A stretch of DNA of 18,075 bases, taken from the NCBI GenBank assembly GCA_035264885.1, contig DATFPK010000092.1, forward strand, positions 1 to 18,075, written 5' to 3'. The translations under genes and the position numbers were made by a program. This document shows, piece after piece, positions 5,895-13,369 of the stretch. The notes beneath the pieces are model-generated. The model was not told the DNA's origin and searched no databases. It worked only from the letters and a program-made list of their open reading frames with translations. Each line of letters begins with the position of its first letter. The first letter of the stretch is position 1. Source of the stretch: DATFPK01 sp035264885 (GTDB lineage: Bacteria; Actinomycetota; Thermoleophilia; Solirubrobacterales; 70-9).

Positions 5895-5917
5895 CGGTTT
5901 CGGTATCGGCGACCGCC

Positions 5918-5931
5918 GCTAGTGTAGAGCG
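5918..5931. promoter_or_regulatory. Bidirectional promoter element, copy 2
   Basis: The plus strand GCTAGTGTAGAGCG is the exact reverse complement of the 14-mer at 163-176. TAGTGT (5920-5925) faces the histidine kinase with 20 nt before its GTG. TACACT (5926 to 5921) faces the glycine-rich gene with 26 nt before its ATG. Both copies sit between divergent genes. Confidence 0.5.
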
Positions 5932-5945
5932 GGGCTCCAGAAAGC

Positions 5946-7757
5946 GTGAACCCTTCCCTTGCAAACCGGCTGAGGATCGGATTCGCGATCACGTTCGCCC
6001 TGCTGGCTGGCGTGACGGTGATCGGGGTCGGCAGGCTGTTTCAGCTTCGCCAGGACTTCGAGGACGACACGACCCGGTCGTTCCAGGTCGAGATCGCGGG
6101 CGAGCACCTGCGCCAGGCATTCCTGGTCGAGCAGACGACGCTCCGCGACGGGCCGCGGGCGCGCGGCACCTACCGGCGGGCGGTCAGCTCCGCGAACCGC
6201 GCCGCCGCCGATGCCCGTGCTCTCGCGTCCGGCGACGAAGGGGCGGAGGGCCTCGTCCAGCGGCGGATCGTCGCCGAGCGACGCTGGCGCCGGGCGATCG
6301 CCCGCCCGACGATCGCCGGCCGTTCGCCGCCCCCCACCCGGCAGGCGCGCTTCGCCGATCGCGTCATCAGGACGGGCGACGACCTGATCGGCCGCGAGAT
6401 CACCCACCGCGAGGCGCTGCGCGACGACGTCGCCGGCGACACCAGGATGACGGCGCTGCTCGTCGGCGTCGGCCTGATCTCCGGCCTGATCGCCGCGGTC
6501 CTCCTGTTCAGCGGCCTGATCGCATCGATGCGGCGGCCGCTGGAGCGGCTCGTCGGCGCCGCGGGAAGCCTCGCGGACGGCGACCTCAGGGCGCGAGTGT
6601 CGGTCGGCGGGCCGGCGGAGACCGCGACCCTCGGGACGGCGTTCAACGAGATGGCCGACCAGCTCCAGAGCGCCTACCGGCGGGTCGAGGAGAGCCGCGA
6701 GCGCCTCGCGATCACCCTGGAGAGCCTCTCCGACGGCGTCATCACCGTCGACCAGACCGGCGTCGTCAGCGACGCCAACCCGGCCGCCCGCCGACTCCTG
6801 CCCGAGGCGTCGCCGGGGACGCAGGTCCGCGGCGCCCTGTCCGGCCCGATCCCGGCCCGCCAGCTCGAGCGGATGCTGGCCGGCCGCGAGCAGGAGGAGA
6901 TCCACATCGGCGAGGGCAACGCGATCCTCGCGATCACCGCCTCGACCCTGGGCGGAGAGGAGGGCGAAGGCCAGGAGCGCGGCGCGGTGCTGTCGGTCCG
7001 CGACATCTCCGAGCGGGCGCGGCTCGAGCACATGAAGGACGAGTTCGTCCTCACCGCCTCGCACGAGCTGCGCAGCCCGCTGACGTCCGTCCAGGGATTC
7101 GCCGAGTTGCTCATGCTCGAGCGCGAGAAGCTCGACCCGAAGCAGGCCGAGACCGTGGAGATCATCCTCGACAACACCAGGCATCTGGTCCGCCTCCTCA
7201 ACGACCTCCTCGATCTCGCCCGCAGCGACGCCGGCCGGCTCACGATCAGCCCGGTGACGATCGACGTCCCCCCGCTGATCGAGGACTCGGTCCGCACGAT
7301 GCGGGCCCAGACGACGATGCGCCACCAGACGCTCGAAACCGAGATCGAACCGGACCTGCCGCAGATCAACGTCGAGCCCGACCGGATCCGCCAGGTCCTG
7401 GTCAACCTGCTCTCGAACGCCCGCGACTACTGTCAGGACGGCGCGACGATCAGGGTCACGGCGGCCCGGGTCGACGACGATGTCGAGATCGCCGTCGCCG
7501 ACGACGGGCCGGGGATCCCGAAGGCGCAGGTCGAGCACATCTTCGAGCGGTTCACCCGCGGCGATGCCGGCCTGACCCAGCGGGTCGGCGGCACCGGCCT
7601 GGGCCTCGCGATCTCGAAGTCGCTGGTCGAGCTCCACGGCGGGTCGATCCACCTGTCCTCGACGGAGGGCGTCGGCTCGACCTTCCGCATCGTCCTGCCG
7701 GCGCTCCAGCCCACCGCCGAGGAGGTCGACGCGACGCGGGTGATGGAGAGCTCATGA
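5946..7757 (+). CDS. Membrane sensor histidine kinase (HAMP-PAS-HisKA-HATPase)
   Basis: This 603-residue sensor has TM1 (about 10-30), an extracytoplasmic Arg/Ala-rich helical region (about 31-165), TM2 (about 168-192), HAMP (about 193-248) and a PAS domain (about 252-355, LESLSDGVITVDQTGVVSDANPA split over 259-281). The HisKA box is ASHELRSPLTS with phospho-acceptor His373. The ATPase has an N-box with Asn487 and Asn491, G1 DDGPGIP (519-525), an F-box HIFERFTRG and G2 GGTGLGLAIS (548-557). All catalytic motifs are intact. The signal sensed is unknown. GTG 5946 is preferred because the next residues lead straight into TM1; AGAAAG upstream is only a weak ribosome site. The stop overlaps the start of the response regulator (ATGA), a typical coupled two-component pair. 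Confidence 0.95.
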   Translation: MNPSLANRLRIGFAITFALLAGVTVIGVGRLFQLRQDFEDDTTRSFQVEIAGEHLRQAFLVEQTTLRDGPRARGTYRRAVSSANRAAADARALASGDEGAEGLVQRRIVAERRWRRAIARPTIAGRSPPPTRQARFADRVIRTGDDLIGREITHREALRDDVAGDTRMTALLVGVGLISGLIAAVLLFSGLIASMRRPLERLVGAAGSLADGDLRARVSVGGPAETATLGTAFNEMADQLQSAYRRVEESRERLAITLESLSDGVITVDQTGVVSDANPAARRLLPEASPGTQVRGALSGPIPARQLERMLAGREQEEIHIGEGNAILAITASTLGGEEGEGQERGAVLSVRDISERARLEHMKDEFVLTASHELRSPLTSVQGFAELLMLEREKLDPKQAETVEIILDNTRHLVRLLNDLLDLARSDAGRLTISPVTIDVPPLIEDSVRTMRAQTTMRHQTLETEIEPDLPQINVEPDRIRQVLVNLLSNARDYCQDGATIRVTAARVDDDVEIAVADDGPGIPKAQVEHIFERFTRGDAGLTQRVGGTGLGLAISKSLVELHGGSIHLSSTEGVGSTFRIVLPALQPTAEEVDATRVMESS

Positions 7758-8122
7758 CCAGGATCCTCGTCGCCGACGACTCCGAGACGATCCTCCTGCT
7801 CCTGCGGACCCGGCTGGAGATGGAGGGCTACGACGTGACCACCGCCGTCGACGGCGAGGAGGCGATGCAGAAGCTGGGCGGCGAGCCAGGGTCGGAGCCG
7901 GACGTGATCCTGCTCGACGCGATGATGCCGCGCAAGTCCGGCCTGGACGTCCTCCGGGAGCTCCGTGCCGGCGGCTCGCGCACGCCGATCCTGATCGTCA
8001 GTGCCCACCAGGAGCAGGAGGCGATCGGAGACGTCTCCGGCCACGGCGCCGACGGCTACATCCGCAAGCCGATCGACTTCGACGAGCTGCTGGGCCACAT
8101 CCGCCAGCTCGCGCCGGACTAG
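7754..8122 (+). CDS. Single-domain response regulator (receiver only)
   Basis: The protein is 122 residues, exactly one CheY-like receiver domain. It has the acidic pocket Asp9/Asp10, phospho-acceptor Asp55 (VILLD), Ser83 at the Thr/Ser switch position and Lys105 in the RKP motif. There is no DNA-binding or enzymatic output domain and no downstream partner on this strand, so it must act by protein contact or as a relay. Translation is coupled to the kinase by a 4-nt ATGA overlap, so the kinase is its probable phosphodonor. The gene ends 20 bp before the convergent helicase gene, with a hairpin in the junction. Confidence 0.93.
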   Translation: MTRILVADDSETILLLLRTRLEMEGYDVTTAVDGEEAMQKLGGEPGSEPDVILLDAMMPRKSGLDVLRELRAGGSRTPILIVSAHQEQEAIGDVSGHGADGYIRKPIDFDELLGHIRQLAPD

Positions 8123-8131
8123 CCTCGAGCG

Positions 8132-8155
8132 CGCCCGCCTGCCTAGCTGCGGGCG
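8132..8155. terminator. Hairpin between convergent regulator and helicase genes
   Basis: CGCCCGC (8132-8138) pairs with GCGGGCG (8149-8155) around a 10-nt loop that contains the helicase stop (8143-8145). It starts 10 nt after the regulator stop. There is no T-tract; a terminator role is inferred from position. Confidence 0.4.
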
Positions 8156-9585
8156 ACCTCCAGACGCAGCTCTTTCCCCTTCAGCTTCGTGCCGTCGAGG
8201 AACTCGACGGCTCGCTCGGCCTGGTCGGCGGCGAGCTCGACGAACGAGAAGCGCTCGAGTACGCGGACGTCGGCGATCGCCTCCTCGGGAACGACGGCCC
8301 CTTCGCGCAGAGCCCAGCGGAGGTCCTCCTCGCCGATCCCGCTGCGCTCGCCGCGGTTGACGAACAGCTTCACGTTGCCGTTCGACGGCGCGGCCGCCGC
8401 GCTGTCGCGGTCCCGGTCACCCGCCTCCTTTTCGCGCCGTCGCGGCCGCGGAGCGTGCTCGATCCTCTCCTCCGGGGCCTCCCATTCGCCGATCGAGGTC
8501 TTCACGTCCCGCTCGATCCGCCCGATCTCCTTGCGCTGGGCCGGCGTCACCAGCGTGATCGCCCGACCCGTCCGTCCGACCCTCCCCGTCCGTCCGATCC
8601 GGTGGACGTAGACCTCGGAGGAATCCGGGACGTCATAGTTGATGACGTGGGTGACGTGCTCGATGTCGAGGCCGCGGGCGGCGATGTCGGTGGCGACGAG
8701 CAGCCGCACACGGTGGTCCTTGAAGGAGATCATCACGCCGTCGCGCGACCCCTGGCTCATGTCGCCGTGGAGCGCCTTGACGTCGAGGCCTCGGTCCCGG
8801 AGCGTCTTGTCGAGGCGGGCGGCGCCGATCTTGGTGCGGGTGAAGATGATCGCCTGCTCGGGTTCCTCGGCCCGGAGAAGGTCGACGAGCCGTGACGCCT
8901 TCTCGCGCGCGGGGACCTCGAGGTAGGCCTGCTCGATCGCGTCGACGGTCAGCTTCTTCGGCGTAATCCGGATCAGGACCGGGTCGTACATGTAGCCCTC
9001 GGCCAGGCGCTGGATCGGGGGCGGGATCGTCGCCGAGAAGAGTGCGGTCTGCCGGCCGCTCGGGCACATCCGCAGGATCCGCTCGACGTCCTCGATGAAT
9101 CCGAGATCGAGCATCTCGTCGGCCTCGTCGAGGACGACGTACCGGGCGGCGGTCAGGACGAGCGAGCGGCGCGACATCAGGTCCTTCATCCGGCCGACCG
9201 TGGCGACCACGACGTGGGCGCCGGCGCGCAGCTGGGCCTGCTGCGAGCGGATCGGGGCACCGCCGAAGACCGCGACGATGTTGACGTCGAGATGCTCGGC
9301 GTAGGCGCGGAGGGCCTGGGTGACCTGGATGCAGAGCTCGCGGGTGGGTGTGAGGACCACCGCCTGGACCTCGTCGTTGTCGGGATCGAGGTACTGGAGG
9401 AGCGGCAGGCCGAAGGCGGCCGTCTTGCCGGTGCCGGTCTGCGCCTGGCCGATCACGTCCTGCCCGGCGAGCAGCTCAGGGATCGCCTGGGCCTGGATCG
9501 GGGTCGGCTCTTCGTAGCCGAGCTCGTCGAGCGCGAGCTGGATCTCCGGCTTCAGCCCGAGGTCGCGGAAGCCGGCCTCGGCCAT
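8143..9585 (-). CDS. DEAD-box ATP-dependent RNA helicase with DbpA-type RNA-binding domain
   Basis: This 480-residue helicase would unwind or remodel RNA, probably in ribosome assembly or mRNA turnover. It shows the Q motif PTPIQAQ (28-34), Walker A AQTGTGKT (48-55), PTREL (80-84), TVGR (129-132, usually TPGR), DEAD (153-156), SAT (184-186), ATDIAARGLD (298-307) and HRIGRTGR (328-335). An Arg/Glu-rich linker (about 368-400) leads to a C-terminal DbpA-like RNA-recognition fold (about 404-478). ATG 9585 is the natural start because the Phe and Q motif lie right after it. The ATG shares one base with the stop of the upstream oxidoreductase (TGATG), so translation is coupled. DeaD/CsdA- or DbpA-like; the exact orthologue is not assignable by eye. 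Confidence 0.95.
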   Translation of the reverse strand: MAEAGFRDLGLKPEIQLALDELGYEEPTPIQAQAIPELLAGQDVIGQAQTGTGKTAAFGLPLLQYLDPDNDEVQAVVLTPTRELCIQVTQALRAYAEHLDVNIVAVFGGAPIRSQQAQLRAGAHVVVATVGRMKDLMSRRSLVLTAARYVVLDEADEMLDLGFIEDVERILRMCPSGRQTALFSATIPPPIQRLAEGYMYDPVLIRITPKKLTVDAIEQAYLEVPAREKASRLVDLLRAEEPEQAIIFTRTKIGAARLDKTLRDRGLDVKALHGDMSQGSRDGVMISFKDHRVRLLVATDIAARGLDIEHVTHVINYDVPDSSEVYVHRIGRTGRVGRTGRAITLVTPAQRKEIGRIERDVKTSIGEWEAPEERIEHAPRPRRREKEAGDRDRDSAAAAPSNGNVKLFVNRGERSGIGEEDLRWALREGAVVPEEAIADVRVLERFSFVELAADQAERAVEFLDGTKLKGKELRLEVARS

Positions 9586-10535
9586 CACGCGGAGGGATCC
9601 AGGAGGAGCTTCCCGGTGGTCCGCCGGGCGGACAGCTCCTCGTGCGCCCGGCGCGCCTCCGAGAGCGGATAGACCCCGCCGATCACCGCCCGCAGCTCGC
9701 CCGCGGCGGCGGCTCCGAGCACCGCCTCGATGCCCGAACGCAGGAGGTCGGGGCGGGTGAACAGGTGGACCAGCCAGAAGCCGATGACGGCTCGGCTGTT
9801 GCGCATCAGGTGCCCGGTGCGGACGCCGTTCTCCTCGCGCGAGGCGATGCCGAAGGTGACGATGCGGCCGAAAGGCGCGAGGGACCGGAGGCTTTCCTCG
9901 AAAGCCTGGCCGCCGCTCATCTCGAGCACCACGTCGACCGGCTTCCCCGCATTGGCCTCGACGATCTCCTCGCGCAGGCTGTCCGAGCGCGAGTCGACGG
10001 CGGCGTCGGCGCCGAGCTCGAGGGTCAGGTCGCGCTTCTCCGGGCTCGAGGCGAGGGCGATGACCCGGCCGGCACCGAGGCGCTTGGCGAGCTGGATCGC
10101 GAGGCTTCCCGTTCCGCCGGCGGCGGCGTGGATGACGACGCTCTCTCCCTCCTGGACGCGCCCGGAGTGGGTCAGGATCGTCCACGCCGTCAGCCCCTGG
10201 AGAAGGAGGGCGGCCGCCTGGTCGTCGTCGACCTCGTCCGGGACCGGCACGAGGGCCCGCTCCGGGACGCTGACCGCTTCGGCGTAGCCGCCGTTCATCA
10301 GCATCGCGGCGACCCGGCGGCCGTCGGGCGTCGTGCCGCTGACCTCCCCGCCGGGGACGACCGGCAGCTCCTGCTCGGCCAGGTAGTCGTTGCGGGTGAC
10401 GTGGGTGTCGGCGAAGTTGACGCCCGCTCGCGACACCTTCACGAGGACCTCGCCGTCGCGAGCCTCCGGCTCGGGCAGGTCGCGGAGCTCCATGACCTCG
10501 GGGCCGCCGAAGCGGTCGATCTGAATCGCCTTCAC
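9585..10535 (-). CDS. Zinc-free NADPH:quinone oxidoreductase-like MDR protein
   Basis: This 316-residue medium-chain dehydrogenase/reductase is of the quinone oxidoreductase (QorA) type. It has an N-terminal GroES-like domain starting MKAIQIDRFGGPEVM, the substrate-region motif AGVNFADTHVTR (38-49), and a Rossmann NADPH site HAAAGGTGSLAIQLAK (136-151). The zinc-ligand cysteines of alcohol dehydrogenases are absent. It probably reduces quinones or alpha,beta-unsaturated carbonyls with NADPH in the cytosol; the substrate is not readable. GTG 10535 was chosen because homologues start with this MKAI motif and because CACACT, a -10-like box, lies 8 nt upstream. It forms a coupled pair with the helicase gene and is divergent from the sugar kinase. 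Confidence 0.92.
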   Translation of the reverse strand: MKAIQIDRFGGPEVMELRDLPEPEARDGEVLVKVSRAGVNFADTHVTRNDYLAEQELPVVPGGEVSGTTPDGRRVAAMLMNGGYAEAVSVPERALVPVPDEVDDDQAAALLLQGLTAWTILTHSGRVQEGESVVIHAAAGGTGSLAIQLAKRLGAGRVIALASSPEKRDLTLELGADAAVDSRSDSLREEIVEANAGKPVDVVLEMSGGQAFEESLRSLAPFGRIVTFGIASREENGVRTGHLMRNSRAVIGFWLVHLFTRPDLLRSGIEAVLGAAAAGELRAVIGGVYPLSEARRAHEELSARRTTGKLLLDPSA

Positions 10536-10543
10536 AGCCGGGC

Positions 10544-10549
10544 AGTGTG
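10544..10549 (-). promoter_or_regulatory. Putative -10 box of the quinone oxidoreductase gene
   Basis: The minus strand reads CACACT, then 8 nt, then GTG 10535. It departs from TANNNT at the first base but has the same spacing as other starts in the window. Confidence 0.35.
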
Positions 10550-10595
10550 GCAGGCAGCGGCGCTCACGCGGCCCGCCGCCCGGACGGCCCGCGGC

Positions 10596-10601
10596 TAGCA
10601 T
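10596..10601 (+). promoter_or_regulatory. Putative -10 box of the sugar kinase gene
   Basis: TAGCAT, then GCCGCCGC, then GTG 10610. It is a full TANNNT match with 8-nt spacing and no room for a Shine-Dalgarno, suggesting a leaderless or 1-3-nt leader transcript. Confidence 0.5.
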
Positions 10602-10609
10602 GCCGCCGC

Positions 10610-11515
10610 GTGTCGCTGACCGTGGTCGGATCGATCGCCTTCGACTCCGTGAGGACGCCGTTCGGCGAGCGCGAGCGGATGCTCGGGGGTTCCGCCGTGC
10701 ACTTCTCCCTCGCCGCCAGCTTCTTCACCGAGGTTCGGGTGGTGGGGCCGGTCGGCGACGACTTCGGCGCCGAACAGCTCGGGGTGCTCGAGAAGCGGGG
10801 TGTCGGCACCGCCGACGTCGAGCGGGTGCCGGGCGGGGAGACATTCTTCTGGCGGGGTCACTACGACTTCGACCTAAACACCGCCCACACCGACGAGACC
10901 AGGCTGAACGTCTTCGGCGAGTTCGAGCCGAAGCTGTCGGAGGAGTCCCGCGGCGCCGAGACGGTGTTCCTGGCGAACATCCAGCCGGATCTCCAGCGCC
11001 GCGTCCGGGCGCAGTGCGACTCGGCTCGCTTCGTGGGGCTGGACTCGATGAACCTCTGGATCGAGACCGCGCGACCGGCGCTCGAGGCCGTGGTGGCCGA
11101 CGTCGACTGCCTCATGATCAACGATGCCGAGATCCGCCAGCTCACCGACGAGCCGAACCTCGCCCGGGCGGCGAGGACGGTGATGGAGCTGGGCCCGCGG
11201 GCCGTGGTCGCCAAGCAGGGCGAGTACGGCGCCGCCCTCTTCACCCGCTCGGGATTCTTCGCCCTGCCCGGCTTCCCGCTCGAGGACGTCCGCGATCCCA
11301 CCGGCGCCGGGGACAGCTTCGCCGGAGGCTTCCTCGGCTACCTCGACGCCGACGGCGGCGACCTCGGCGACGCAGCCCTGCGCAAGGCGATGGGCTATGG
11401 CACGGTCCTCGCCTCGTTCAACGTCGAGGAGTTCGGCACCGAGCGGGTGGTCCGGTTGCGGCGCGAGGAGATCGACGAGCGCCTCGCCCAACTGCATGCG
11501 ATGACGAAGTTCTAG
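10610..11515 (+). CDS. PfkB-family sugar/nucleoside kinase
   Basis: This 301-residue ribokinase-fold enzyme would transfer the ATP gamma-phosphate to a sugar or nucleoside hydroxyl. The N-terminus MSLTVVGSIAFDSV leads to the LGGSAVHFSLAAS substrate motif (30-42), then GPVGDDFG (about 49-56). The signature DPTGAGDSFAGGF near residues 231-243 supplies the anion hole and catalytic Asp. AVVAKQGEYGA (about 199-209) is the usual pre-ATP segment. GTG 10610 is chosen because the core fold begins at once and TAGCAT lies 8 nt upstream; an upstream ATG at 10547 adds only low-complexity residues. The substrate is unknown: the family covers ribose, fructose, adenosine and others. It is followed 87 bp later by citrate synthase. 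Confidence 0.93.
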   Translation: MSLTVVGSIAFDSVRTPFGERERMLGGSAVHFSLAASFFTEVRVVGPVGDDFGAEQLGVLEKRGVGTADVERVPGGETFFWRGHYDFDLNTAHTDETRLNVFGEFEPKLSEESRGAETVFLANIQPDLQRRVRAQCDSARFVGLDSMNLWIETARPALEAVVADVDCLMINDAEIRQLTDEPNLARAARTVMELGPRAVVAKQGEYGAALFTRSGFFALPGFPLEDVRDPTGAGDSFAGGFLGYLDADGGDLGDAALRKAMGYGTVLASFNVEEFGTERVVRLRREEIDERLAQLHAMTKF

Positions 11516-11562
11516 CCGTCAGCCGCGCCGCCCGAGCCGTCCGGCCACCGGCCGCAAACTGC

Positions 11563-11600
11563 GATACTGGCGCCTCACGGACGCGAGGACGTAGGAGAGG
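11563..11600 (+). promoter_or_regulatory. Promoter -10 and Shine-Dalgarno of citrate synthase
   Basis: GATACT (11563-11568) is a plausible -10 box with no clear -35. AGGAGAGG (11593-11600) is a strong Shine-Dalgarno, its AGGAG core lying 5 nt before ATG 11603. The inferred leader is about 28 nt. Confidence 0.45.
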
Positions 11601-11602
11601 CG

Positions 11603-12988
11603 ATGGAGGCTACGAAGCAGCAGGAGCAGAAGGCGGGGGCGGACGGTGCGAGCCCGAACGGCGACACGTTGAGCGTCACCGACAACCGCACCGGCGAGTC
11701 CTACGAGATCCCGATCAGCGAGGGGACCGTGAAGGCGATGGACTTCCGCCAGATCAAGGTGTCCGAGGACGACTTCGGGCTGATGACCTACGACCCGGCG
11801 TTCACGAACACGGCGTCGTGCCGGTCGGCGATCACCTACATCGACGGGGAGGCGGGGATCCTTCAGCACCGCGGCATTCCGATCGAGCAGCTCTGCGACC
11901 AGTCGAGCTTCCTCGAGGTCGCCTACCTGCTGGTCTACGGCGAGCTGCCGAGCAAGGCGCAGCTCGACACCTGGATCCACGACATAACCCACCACACCTT
12001 CGTCCACGAGAACATCAAGAAGTTCGTCGAGGGCTTCCGCTACGACGCCCACCCGATGGGGATGCTGCTCGCGTCGGTCGGCGCGCTCTCGACCTTCTAC
12101 CCCGACGCGAAGAAGATCGACGACCCCGAGGAGCGCTACCTCGCGACGATCCGGCTGATCGCGAAGATGCCGACCCTCGCGGCCTTCGCCTACCGGCACA
12201 ACATGGGTCTCCCCTACGTCTATCCGGACAACGAACTCACGTATCCGGAGAACTTCCTCTCGATGCTGTTCAAGATGACCGAGGTCCAGTACGAGCCCGA
12301 TCCACGGCTCGCGCGGGCGCTCGAGGTCCTCTTCATCCTCCACGCCGACCACGAGCAGAACTGCTCGACTAACGCCGTCCGGGCGGTCGGCTCCTCGGAG
12401 GTCGACCCCTACTCGGCGGTCGCGGCCGGCGTCGCCGCGCTCTACGGCCCGCTGCATGGCGGTGCCAACGAGGCGGTCCTGCGGATGCTGCGCCGGATCG
12501 AGACGGAGGACAACATCCCCGACTTCCTCGAGCGCGTGAAGAACCGCGACGAGAAGCTGATGGGCTTCGGCCACCGGGTCTACAAGAACTACGACCCGCG
12601 GGCGCGGATCATCAAGAAGAACGTCGACGAGGTGCTCGAGGCCACCGGCAAGAACCCGCTGCTGGACATCGCCGTCGAGCTCGAGAAGCGGGCTCTCGAC
12701 GACGACTTCTTCGTCGAGCGCAAGCTCTATCCGAACGTCGACTTCTACTCCGGGCTGATCTACGAGGCCCTGAAGATCCCGACCGACATGTTCACGGTGA
12801 TCTTCGCGATCCCGCGGACGGCCGGCTGGATCGCCCAGTGGCTCGAGCATATGGACGATTCCGAGCAGAAGATCGCCCGGCCACGGCAGATCTACACCGG
12901 CAAGCGCGACGAGGACTACGTGCCGATCGACCGCCGCGACGGACCGGCGGAGATCTCCGGCCCGCCGGCGACGCGCCCGGCCGCCTAG
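11603..12988 (+). CDS. gltA: Citrate synthase (type II, hexameric-type length)
   Basis: It condenses oxaloacetate and acetyl-CoA to citrate, the entry step of the TCA cycle, in the cytosol. The 461-residue protein has the N-terminal beta-domain of gltA-type enzymes (about 20-75) and the large helical domain. The catalytic triad is visible: His285 in GPLHGGANE, His324 in GFGHRVYKN and Asp380 in NVDFYSGL. HADHEQNCSTN (247-257) is the conserved oxaloacetate-binding block. The first 20 residues are a Glu/Gln/Gly-rich extension and the last 20 a Pro-rich tail. ATG 11603 is supported by AGGAGAGG upstream. A small conserved gene begins 14 bp downstream and is probably co-transcribed. A 2-methylcitrate synthase role cannot be excluded, but the length and N-domain favour true citrate synthase. 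Confidence 0.97.
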   Translation: MEATKQQEQKAGADGASPNGDTLSVTDNRTGESYEIPISEGTVKAMDFRQIKVSEDDFGLMTYDPAFTNTASCRSAITYIDGEAGILQHRGIPIEQLCDQSSFLEVAYLLVYGELPSKAQLDTWIHDITHHTFVHENIKKFVEGFRYDAHPMGMLLASVGALSTFYPDAKKIDDPEERYLATIRLIAKMPTLAAFAYRHNMGLPYVYPDNELTYPENFLSMLFKMTEVQYEPDPRLARALEVLFILHADHEQNCSTNAVRAVGSSEVDPYSAVAAGVAALYGPLHGGANEAVLRMLRRIETEDNIPDFLERVKNRDEKLMGFGHRVYKNYDPRARIIKKNVDEVLEATGKNPLLDIAVELEKRALDDDFFVERKLYPNVDFYSGLIYEALKIPTDMFTVIFAIPRTAGWIAQWLEHMDDSEQKIARPRQIYTGKRDEDYVPIDRRDGPAEISGPPATRPAA

Positions 12989-13002
12989 CGCGCGTCGGGC
13001 CG

Positions 13003-13347
13003 GTGGCGGCCTGGACGCTGACGATCAGGCACGGTCCGCAGGTCGACCGGGAAGGGTACGACGACCTCGACGACGCGGTCGCCGAGTTGCGGCGGCGGGT
13101 CGATGAGATCCGGGCCGAGGGCCCGCTGGAGTCGCGACAGATGCTGCGTGACTTCGAGCCGGCCGACCAGGTCGCCGCGCGCCTGGAGATCGCCGGCAAG
13201 GGGTTCTTCCGGGCTCCGGCCGCGGGCGTCGACGTCAAGGGCGACGGGCGGGTCGTGCCCTTCGCGGGCGGCATCCGGCGCGAGGAAGTGAAGCCGCGGC
13301 GGGGCGGCGATGCCTTCGACGCGGTGCGCCAGGCGCTGGTCGGCTGA
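13003..13347 (+). CDS. Small conserved-looking protein of unknown function
   Basis: This 114-residue protein has no membrane segment or signal. The N-terminus AWTLTIRHGPQVDREGYDD is a beta-strand followed by an amphipathic, Glu/Arg-rich helix (about 20-40, DDLDDAVAELRRRVDEIRAE). The second half contains FEPADQVAARLEIAGKGFF and ends with GGDAFDAVRQAL. It could be a small alpha/beta binding protein. GTG 13003 is the start that avoids overlap with citrate synthase (14-bp gap). The codon pattern is strongly coding, with G/C third positions. I do not recognise the family. Its place in the citrate synthase transcript is the only functional hint. Confidence 0.72.
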   Translation: MAAWTLTIRHGPQVDREGYDDLDDAVAELRRRVDEIRAEGPLESRQMLRDFEPADQVAARLEIAGKGFFRAPAAGVDVKGDGRVVPFAGGIRREEVKPRRGGDAFDAVRQALVG

Positions 13348-13354
13348 GGCCCAC

Positions 13355-13360
13355 TACCCT
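13355..13360 (+). promoter_or_regulatory. Putative -10 box of the 106-residue protein gene
   Basis: TACCCT, then 9 nt, then ATG 13370. It is a full TANNNT match, spaced like the other leaderless-looking starts, and implies a separate promoter 8 bp after the previous stop. Confidence 0.42.
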
Positions 13361-13369
13361 CGCTCGGAC

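Noticed and set aside
3535..5922. A 795-codon open frame on the plus strand crossing the kinase, HAD and Gly-rich regions
   Set aside because: Its translation is Arg/Pro/Gly-rich without motifs, while the opposite-strand kinase and the HAD frame carry intact catalytic motifs. It is a GC-driven shadow.
5919..7652. A 577-codon minus-strand frame opposite the histidine kinase
   Set aside because: Low-complexity Asp/Arg/Leu-rich product. The plus strand encodes a complete HAMP-PAS-HisKA-HATPase protein.
9586..10185. A 200-residue N-terminal extension of the DEAD helicase
   Set aside because: It would overlap the quinone oxidoreductase in another frame and is Arg/Pro/Gly-rich. The helicase Q motif begins right after ATG 9585.
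10600..12372. A 590-codon plus-strand frame across the sugar kinase and citrate synthase genes
   Set aside because: No domain motifs and an Arg/Pro-rich product. Both real genes in other frames have full catalytic signatures.
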